64,000 bases of DNA from Cercis canadensis (Eukaryota; Streptophyta; Magnoliopsida; Fabales; Fabaceae). A program made the translations under genes and the position numbers. Shown here piece by piece: positions 57,430 to 64,000 of this stretch (positions are counted from its first letter, which is position 1; every line of letters starts with the position of its first letter). The notes beneath the pieces were generated by a model. The model was not told where the DNA came from and searched no databases. It saw nothing but the letters and a program-made list of their open reading frames with translations. The DNA lies in assembly GCA_003255065.1 (NCBI GenBank), contig QAOA01006977.1:131168-195167 (forward strand), read 5' to 3'.

Positions 57430-58818
57430 TCTTCTAATCTAGAGAGATTTAGAAGCATTTTCAGAAGAAATTCTTCTTAAGAAAGGTAGTTCCAGGTTCT
57501 ATTGAGAAATGTACTGAACAAACAGAGACAACAAAGGCCATTGATGAATCAGTTGCTATTATGGGATGGAAGCAGCTTCTGGAAATGGAAGAACTGGTCC
57601 TGCCAAAACTAGTAAAGTTGTTCTATGCTCACCTTTAACCCCTTGAGGGTGTAGTCTCTGGTAGCATATACTTAAAATTATACGTGGCTGGTGTTGATAT
57701 TACTTTGAATGAAAATTTGTTTGAACAACTCTATGATGTGCCTGCTGAGGGAGATGAGAGGTATATCCATAAGACATGACCTGCTGATTTTGTGCCATTT
57801 GATGAAGCCATGCACTCCTTATGTGATTTTTCTAAAGACATGGGCTGCTAATTATGTCCATTGCATGAATTTTATAACCAGAACCTTAGAAAAATTCATA
57901 ACCACCAATTTCCTTGCTAGGGTTGGTAGCCAATATGAATTTTTTTACCTCTAATCTTTACTTTCTTTACCACATCAAGAACAAGCTTCCCTTCAACCTA
58001 CCAAATATGATTTTGAATACCATGTCATAGGCTACTGGAGGAACTCGAGAGAAAGCTAGTTTGCCATATGGCATACTCATTACCAAAATTTGTAGGTATT
58101 TTAATGTTAACTTGACTCAGTTCAAAGATGAACCCCTGCCAAGCCATTTGATCATTAGGCAACTTCTCACTAGGCTTGTTCTTCAAGAGGATTCTAGCAG
58201 CCCCTCTCCTATTAAGTAGTCTTTTGGATCTAAGCGCAAAGCAACTGCCTCCTTGGCTACTTCTAAATCTCAGAGAACTAGTTATGGTAAGAAACCAGTA
58301 GCAACTTCTCAAGTTGTGGATTATACTCAGTGGATGAAGGATATCAACCCTACTAGTTGGCAAACCAGATGGGACAAAGGCTNCCCCTCTCCTATTAAGC
58401 AGTCTTTTGGATCTAAGCGCAAAGCAACTGCCTCCTTGGCTACTTCTAAATCTCAGAGAACTAGTTATGGTAAGAAACCAGTAGCAACTTCTCAAGTTGT
58501 GGATTATACTCAGTGGATGAAGGATATCAACCCTACTAGTTGGCAAACCAGATGGGACAAAGGCTAAACCACTAGTAGAGCCAACTTATCCAGTTCTCAA
58601 CCAAGCTTGCTGCTATGGATGCTGCAATGACTGAGCTGAAACTCAAATCGGCTACAACTGAAGAAAGGCTTGCTAATGCAAAGATGAAGCTTGCTACTAT
58701 GAAGCCCTCATCAAGCTTATTTGTCTATGTTGTTATCTCTAAACTGTTATCTTTTGGATTCTATTATTTTGACTTGACTTTTAGTCCTATGGGTCTGCAT
58801 CTTAAACATTTGATATGA
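57430..58818 (+). pseudogene. Plant-transposon-protein-like gag region (broken)
   Basis: Reading across frame changes: ISSNLERFRSIF, MGWKQLLEMEELVLPKLVKL then FYAHL, GSIYLKLYVAGVDITLNENL and EQLYDVPAEGDERYI. This pattern (a short helix-rich domain ending in a Leu-Pro type box before an acidic GDE) resembles the 'putative plant transposon protein' domain. The end (58615-58720) is a coiled, Ala/Lys-rich segment, LAAMDAAMTELKLKSATTEE. Its exact family is uncertain. Confidence 0.55.
58201..58565. other. Assembly join with duplicated flank at n 58383
   Basis: 58201-58382 is repeated at 58384-58565 with one substitution (AAGTAG/AAGCAG). Same type as the other joins. Confidence 0.8.
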
Positions 58819-59169
58819 AATTGTTTTTGCTATACACTATTTACTAAGCTTTCTGCAAGAACTAGTTTCTTTCCTCCCAGTCCTTTTTTATGTGACAAAG
58901 GGGGAGAAAGATTGGGAAAGATCATCTAGACTTTTATGTTATGTTCTGATACTGAGATAGTCTGGATGAATTGTTTTTAAGATTTTTTTGCTCTGATACT
59001 GAGATAGTCTGGATGAATTGTTCTTAAAATGTTTTTGGAAAAACCCCTCTGTTATGAAACTACTTGTGAAAACTACTTTCTGAACTAGTTGTAAAACTAG
59101 TTTTAGAGGTAAGCATATTTCTAGGGAGAGATCATTCCAGGCATTTGTCATCATAAAAAATGGGGAGAT

Positions 59170-60374
59170 TGTTGGCCCCACGGTTCTCCAATCCTAGTTT
59201 TGCTTATCAATAACCTTAATGTGTTTGTTCAAATGTTTATTCTAAGTGAATAGGTTATGTGATAATCTTGGGTCTGAAGCACAACCAGTTTCCTAGTTTA
59301 AAGAACCAGCTCTAAGTCCAATAACTGGATCTACATGCTGTTATGAAAGGCTCAAAGTTCGTGGACCAATCAAGGTTGAACCCCAATTTCTCTAGACCAG
59401 TTAATAGACCCTAGAGACGTTGGAAGGAAGCCCATTTGAGGAATTTGAAATAGAGAAGAATCAACAACAAGAAAGGAAAAAAGTTCTATATAAGGAAATT
59501 ATTTGAAATGATGAGATTATTTCTCAATCAGAGATATGATATCAAAATCAGGTCATTAAGGCCTCAAATTAAGTAAGCAGAAGCCTAGCCCATTGGCAAC
59601 GGTTATCTCAACCTTCTGCTATAAATTTTGAAAACCCAAGGTCTAGAAAACAAGAAAAGAGAATACATTAAAAGAAAAAGTTTTGTGTCAGAAGCTAGTT
59701 ATATATCTCTTCTACTTACTTTGTACTACTTATGTGTAAATCCTTTAAGAGAGTTGTAAAGCTGTGGGTGCCATATTTTTTCATGAATTTTTAACAAATT
59801 TCATTGAAAAATCTGGGGAGTGACTTCTGTCTTTATTTGACAGAAGGAGAGAGTTTCTAGTGAACTCCTGAAAAACTAAGGAGAGTTTTTCGGTTAAGCT
59901 TGTTGTAAACACCTGTGCTGTATCGAAACTTGGAGAAGCTTGGACAATAACCTTGATAGTAAAACCCCAGCCTTGGGATAGTGGACATAGGCTTTATTTT
60001 GGCCGAATCACTATAAAAATTATGGGCTTAATCTCTCTACCCTTCTTTTTCTAATATTCTGCTTTATATGATCTACTACTGCATAACTAGCTCTGTTGTT
60101 TTATTTATGATAAGCTTGCTAAATCTTGCCTTATAAATTGTTATATTCATATATGCAAGAATCTATCTCTTCTGTTTGAATAGCTATTTGGTTTATGTTT
60201 TGAGTTTTCATATTCTGATTTCAATCAGTAATCTCTGTTAAGTTATTTCTGAGTTTTTAAATAACTAGCTTTGAAATTAGTTTTGAATATAAACTGGTTA
60301 TTCTAGAAATAGTTTTTCATATGTAATTCCGTATTATTATTCCTTTAATCTCCTATTCACCCCCTCTAGGAGCA
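59170..60374 (+). repeat. 3' LTR of the copia-style non-autonomous element
   Basis: Starts TGTTGGCCCCACGG directly after the TGGGGAGAT tract. The end is tentatively at ...CTAGGAGCA (60374). No second copy in the window confirms the limits. Confidence 0.55.
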
Positions 60375-61029
60375 TACATACACTTTTACATATGCCTCCA
60401 AGCAATCAGATCTTGGACCAAGTCCAAACCATGTAGGTCTGCATATAGTGTCATCTTTTTTATTTAATTTATAGTCCTTTAATTTATTTAAATTTAAGCA
60501 ATTTACTTCCATGCATCCCTATTATTCTTTTTTATGCAATTACCTATACTTGTTAAGTTAAATAACAATTGGTTCATCATTTGAGACCAACTATTAGTTG
60601 GGCAAGTTAGGGTGCCTAACCCCTTTCTAACTCATAACCTAGTCCCTAGACCTACATTCTATATTGAAATCCTTTATTTTTCTTGTTTTGGGCAAAACAA
60701 GGTGGCGACTCCATTTTTCCAACAGCCTCAAGTGCTTTATTAGGGATATCAACCATAACATGTTTCTTTCACCCAAAATGGCATGCTCTTAGTAAGGCAA
60801 GTTCTTAAGGAAGTAGAGCAAGTCAATGAGAAGGAGGAGGAAAATTAATTTGGGAGGGGAGAGAGGTGTTAGAGATGGATTTGGAGAGATTTAAGTAAGA
60901 GTTTGAAGTTGACTGGGATTGAGAAGGGTTGTTGGTGTTGGAGTTGGAGAGAATCAAGGAAGAGTTTGAGGTTGATTGGGATTGTGAGAGATTTGTGGGT
61001 GGTTTTATTTTATTTAAAGGAAGGAAATC
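60375..61029. other. Unassigned stretch with a two-copy tandem repeat
   Basis: No gene is recognised. 60879-60938 and 60940-60998 are two imperfect 60-bp copies with TTGGAGAGA, AAGAGTTTGA and TTGACTGGGATTG/TTGATTGGGATTG. Confidence 0.5.
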
Positions 61030-61909
61030 TTAAATTGAGGATAAAGAAGGAGGAATTGGCGCATCATAGAAGGAAGCAGGTATTTTCGAACTTGAATTAG
61101 AATAAAAGGAATATATTTTAAAAATATTGCACATGACGTGAAGGGTGGAGTTTTGGAGTTTTAGGATTGTTACAAAAAAAAAAGCACTTTGTGTTTGAGA
61201 ATAGCCAAGAAAAATGCAAGGGTGGGACTGTTGGTCAAACTTGGTGGTGGTATACGGTTTTAACCAATGAAAACACATACAACCAAATGTTTTAAAGTAA
61301 CTAGGAAAAGACCCAAAGAAAAATTGAAAGGGACTTGACATTTTCAAATGAGGCATGAGAAGTCTATTAATAAGATAGGCTATTGTTTGAAAGCCATAAG
61401 ACCAGAATTTGTAGGGTAAAGAAGCATGAATTAAGAGATATATGACCATTTCAACTAGAGACACCATTGTGCTCATGAGTGTATGGTGGGGTAGTGAACT
61501 GGGAAATGCCACGAGAGGCCAAAAATTATATAAGTTTAATAAACTCTCCCTCATTATCGATGTATAAAGTTTTGATTTTATTGTTAATTTGTTTCCAACA
61601 AGGGACTTAAACTTAGGAAAAGTAGTAAAAATATTTGATTTATGCTTTAATGGGTAAAGCCATACATACTTAGAATAATGAACACCTAGCGAAAATCATC
61701 AATAGATTGAACAAGGGCAGGACCCCAAACATCGACATAAACAATTTTGAAACGAAAGGATCTTGATACACTAGATGCAAAAAAAAAAGCCACTTTATGA
61801 CTTTTATTAGAGAAGTAGGGAATACAAGAAACATTGTCTAAACTAGAAACAAGTAAACTCTGAGAATGAATCACATGCTGAAGGATCTGATGGGCTAGAT
61901 GACCAAGGC
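61030..61909 (-). pseudogene. Integrase of the copia element (broken)
   Basis: 61874-61686 encodes the end of the pre-integrase region and the core start, KIVYVDVWGPALVQSIDDF with the first catalytic Asp. The middle of the core is frame-shifted (61680-61560). 61554-61030 encodes LPYKFWSYGFQTIAYLINRL, a KTFGCMCFHWLKPY box and CIFLGYSQTQSAF, the conserved C-terminal boxes. The last part is the Ser/Pro-rich linker to RT, which is truncated. Confidence 0.85.
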
Positions 61910-63417
61910 TGATGCAAACCCCTCAGATTTGCATTGAGACCTAACAACAATAAGAGGAATCCGAATCCCAAGAACATCTAATCAAAGTTCATAAATGAAA
62001 ATCAAACAAAATAGGACCTTGACCCATCACTTAGCGAAGTAGGAATCAAAGGTATCCATGAAGATATAGACACCACACTCAAGAGGGGATAGGGGTGAGT
62101 GATAAGTCTTGTATTGAACACCACAAGAACCTAAGGTTCTTGATAAGTTCTAAGAGTTCTTCAAAAGAACCAAGAAAGAAAACATTTCCTTCATCCCATT
62201 TCATTCTTTAAAGTTGTTGCCACAAGAGGGGGTCAACTCCCTTTTAAGGAATTCAAAACCTAATCTAACCTAATTGGGTAAAAGGCTTAACCCAACCCAT
62301 AATAAAGCCTAAACACCTAATTAAAAGTCCAAAAACTAGATGGGAAAATAACATAGGTTTAATAACACTAAAAGGGCCCAAAAAGATTTACACTCGGAGC
62401 CCATTCGGGAAAAGAAGCAAAAATATGGATGGGGAAAACTCTAGGCATTGGGGCACTCCTTGTTGGGTGTTAGGGTGCCTGTGCTCGGGTCTCCATACAC
62501 TGGGGCACCTGGGCTTTGTCTTCCTTCTCCAGAAAGGAAAAAAAGAAAAGAACATTGAAAAAAGAAAGTGAGCTTATTTCTCTTAGCACTACCAAAAATT
62601 TATCTTTTTTTGCCTAATGTTGTTATACATTTTTTGTAGGACTTTAGATATGCTTCCCAACATCAAATTGACTTCATTGGAGCCGTGTTGAAGCAAGAAG
62701 GATGACCTCTTGCAAGCTTCATTAAAAAGCTAAGTAGAGCTACCCTGAATGACCCTACATACGACAAGGAAATGTAAACATAGGTGAGGGTGTTGGAGAC
62801 ATGGCAACAATACCTTCTTCTCAAGGAGTTTGTGAGAGTGGTCTTCGAACCAGGAACTTGGGTGTGGGAGGTGGCAAGGATCAATAACAATGCCCATTCG
62901 AGTTTTTGCTTCTTTTCTCGAATGGGCTCTGAGTGTAAATCTTTTTGGGCCCATTTTAGTGTTATTAAACCTATGTTATTTTTCTCTTTTAGTAGTGAAA
63001 TTTCCTAAGGTTTTGGGCCTTTTTTATTGGGCTTAAGCCTTTTTACCCAATTAGGTTAGGTTTTATGATTAGGGTGTTTATATTAAAGGGAGCTAGCCCC
63101 CTTGTGATAGCAATCAACTTTGAAGATAATGAAAATGAGAGCTTTTCTCTTTTGGTTCTTTTGAAGAACTCTTAGAACTTCTAAAGAACCATAGGTTCTT
63201 GTGACATTCAATATAAGACTTATCACTCACCCCCCGTCTCCTCTTGAGTGTGGTATCTATATCTTCCATGATAACTTTGGTTCCCACTTCACTAAGTGAC
63301 AAGTCAAGGTCCTATTTTGTTTGATTTTCATTTATGAACTTTGATTAGACGTTCTTAGGCGTTCGGATTCCTCTAATTGTTGTTGGGTCTCAAGGAAAGT
63401 CCAAGGAGTTTGCATCA
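61910..63417. mobile_element. Inverted-LTR element of chromovirus-like origin
   Basis: 1508 bp bounded by TGATGCAAACCCC and GGAGTTTGCATCA. Flanks AAGGC (61905-61909) and AAGAC (63418-63422) look like a 5-bp target duplication with one change, as retroviral-type integration gives. The two arms, 61910-62440 and 62890-63417, are inverted copies of the LTR at 8829-9500. The left copy continues to about 62540. Between them lies an RNase H fragment (62650-62830, plus strand). Normal elements have direct LTRs, so this one is rearranged. Confidence 0.75.
62640..62835 (+). pseudogene. Gypsy RNase H fragment inside the inverted-LTR element
   Basis: Translation across one stop shows IDFIGAVLKQEG, then ATLNDPTYDKEM and VLETWQQYLLLKEF, matching the RNase H segment at 11240-11080 of the chromovirus-like element. 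It then passes abruptly into a VRVVFEPGTW sequence that is not RNase H. Confidence 0.7.
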
Positions 63418-64000
63418 AAGACAATGGTGCCATTGTGCAAGAGATGGTTTTATGGTGACATGTGCAGCTTGAGGGGAGAGGCGTTGGTGAAGAGGAAGAT
63501 TGTAGACATTATTTTCATTCAGACCATGAAGCAATGTCGCCCCTATGCTCAAAGCCTTCACCTTGAAATGCAAGGGACAAAATTCAATTGAGTTATTGTT
63601 TTACTTGCATAATTGAGAAACATAAAGTAAATTCTAACTAACTGAAGGAACACAAAGAACATTAGATAACTTTAAAGGTGTAGAAGTTGTGTGAAGGGTA
63701 GTGAAACCCATTTGTGAAATAGGAAAACATGTATCGTGGGCAATAGTGAGTTAATTAACACCTTCATACTCAAATTTTAGAGATAAATTGGAGAAGTCAT
63801 TGGTAATGTGATGAGAGGCGCTGCAGTCCATGAGCTAATGATTCTCAGTGTCCTTGGAAGCAATGGCCATATGAGCAGCATGCTTGGGTGGATAACCCTT
63901 GATCTTGTAACAATCTCTTGCATTGTGACCTTTCTCATATCACAAAATTGACAAACAACAGGGCCATTAGATGGAGAAGGATAATTATTCTTTTGATTAG
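63418..64000 (-). pseudogene. Gag knuckle and protease of the copia element (broken)
   Basis: Minus strand: CQFCD then, after a 1-bp shift, KGHNARDCYKIKGYPPKHAA, a CCHC knuckle (about 63955-63890). The protease follows with LMDCSASHHITND at about 63835-63800, where the Asp-Ser-Gly active site has become Asp-Cys-Ser, and LSNVLCVPS at about 63660. The next part, ATLLHGLNENNVYNLPL and WHH, leads into the integrase and is cut at 63423. Confidence 0.8.

Larger units (their letters stand above)
57426..60390 (+). mobile_element. Non-autonomous LTR element with plant-transposon-protein-like ORF
   Basis: A decayed protein region (57430-58818) is followed by purine-rich GACAAAGGGGGAGAAAG (58890-58910), a TGGGGAGAT tract at 59161 and an LTR starting TGTTGGCCCC at 59170. 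TGGGGAGAxTGTTGG is the polypurine-LTR junction style of Ty1/copia elements. The LTR end shows the CACCCCCTCTAGGAGCA style near 60359-60374. No pol domains and no 5' LTR were found, so this is the 3' part of a non-autonomous element. Confidence 0.6.
61030..64000 (-). mobile_element. Ty1/copia element, split by an inverted-LTR insertion, runs off the window
   Basis: On the minus strand gag knuckle and protease (63990-63600), the pre-integrase region (63560-63423, continuing 61909-61686) and integrase (61680-61030) follow in copia order. The pre-integrase box is cut between its WHH part (about 63435) and its LGH part (about 61905) by the 1508-bp insertion 61910-63417. RT and RNase H are missing at the 61030 end. 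Gag N-terminus lies outside the window. Confidence 0.82.

Noticed and set aside
58025-58546. 173-codon minus-strand frame near 58.3 kb
   Set aside because: It crosses the n 58383 duplication and mirrors the plus-strand frame; its internal repeat is the assembly duplication.

Overview
This window looks like eudicot nuclear DNA from a repeat-rich, probably pericentromeric, region. It is AT-rich and I find no intact single-copy host gene, rRNA, tRNA or CRISPR array. Almost everything recognisable is a transposable element, mostly decayed and nested. Evidence for a plant: Athila-type LTR elements primed by tRNA-Asp, Tat-like and chromovirus-like Ty3/gypsy pol, a plant L1-type LINE with a C-terminal RNase H, a MuDR-like transposase, and a plant mobile domain (PMD) gene. 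Family or species cannot be assigned from the sequence alone.

Layout. 1-3.3 kb: AT-rich, no gene seen. 3.3-8.2 kb: decayed Tat-like Ty3/gypsy polyprotein on the minus strand (protease, RT, RNase H, integrase). 8.8-17.6 kb: chromovirus-like Ty3/gypsy element on the minus strand, its gag split by Athila-1 (12833-17389), which has kept LTRs and 3' noncoding DNA but no coding region. 17.6-19.9 kb: a strong hairpin and a small foldback element. 19927-32057: Athila-2, a full-length element with equal 1220-bp LTRs, tRNA-Asp primer site, gag, protease, RT, RNase H and integrase, all with stops, plus a Mutator-like MITE in its 3' noncoding part. 32.1-34.5 kb: unannotated, with short tandem repeats. 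34492-41060: Athila-3, the youngest-looking element (perfect target duplication GTAGG), with no pol but one open 441-codon frame. 41.1-41.7 kb: LINE ORF1 (DUF4283-like) fragment, minus strand.

About 43.05-50.3 kb: a MuDR-like element with related inverted ends, a PMD gene on the plus strand and a mudrA-type transposase on the minus strand, facing each other with about 200 bp between their 3' ends. 50.3-57.1 kb: plant LINE, inserted at or over the right end of the MuDR-like element and itself split by a solo Athila-type LTR (51935-53226). 57.4-60.4 kb: non-autonomous retroelement with a plant-transposon-protein-like ORF and a copia-style polypurine tract and LTR. 61.0-64.0 kb: Ty1/copia element on the minus strand, split by a 1508-bp insertion (61910-63417) whose LTR-like ends are inverted.

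None of these elements looks able to move by itself now. Insertion order can be read from the nesting: chromovirus before Athila-1; MuDR-like element before LINE before solo LTR; copia before inverted-LTR element. At most of the eleven single 'n' bases the sequence after the n repeats 20-280 bp of the sequence before it. I read these as unmerged contig ends and not biology, and ORFs crossing them are distorted. Reading was by eye; boundaries marked 'about' may be off by tens of bases.
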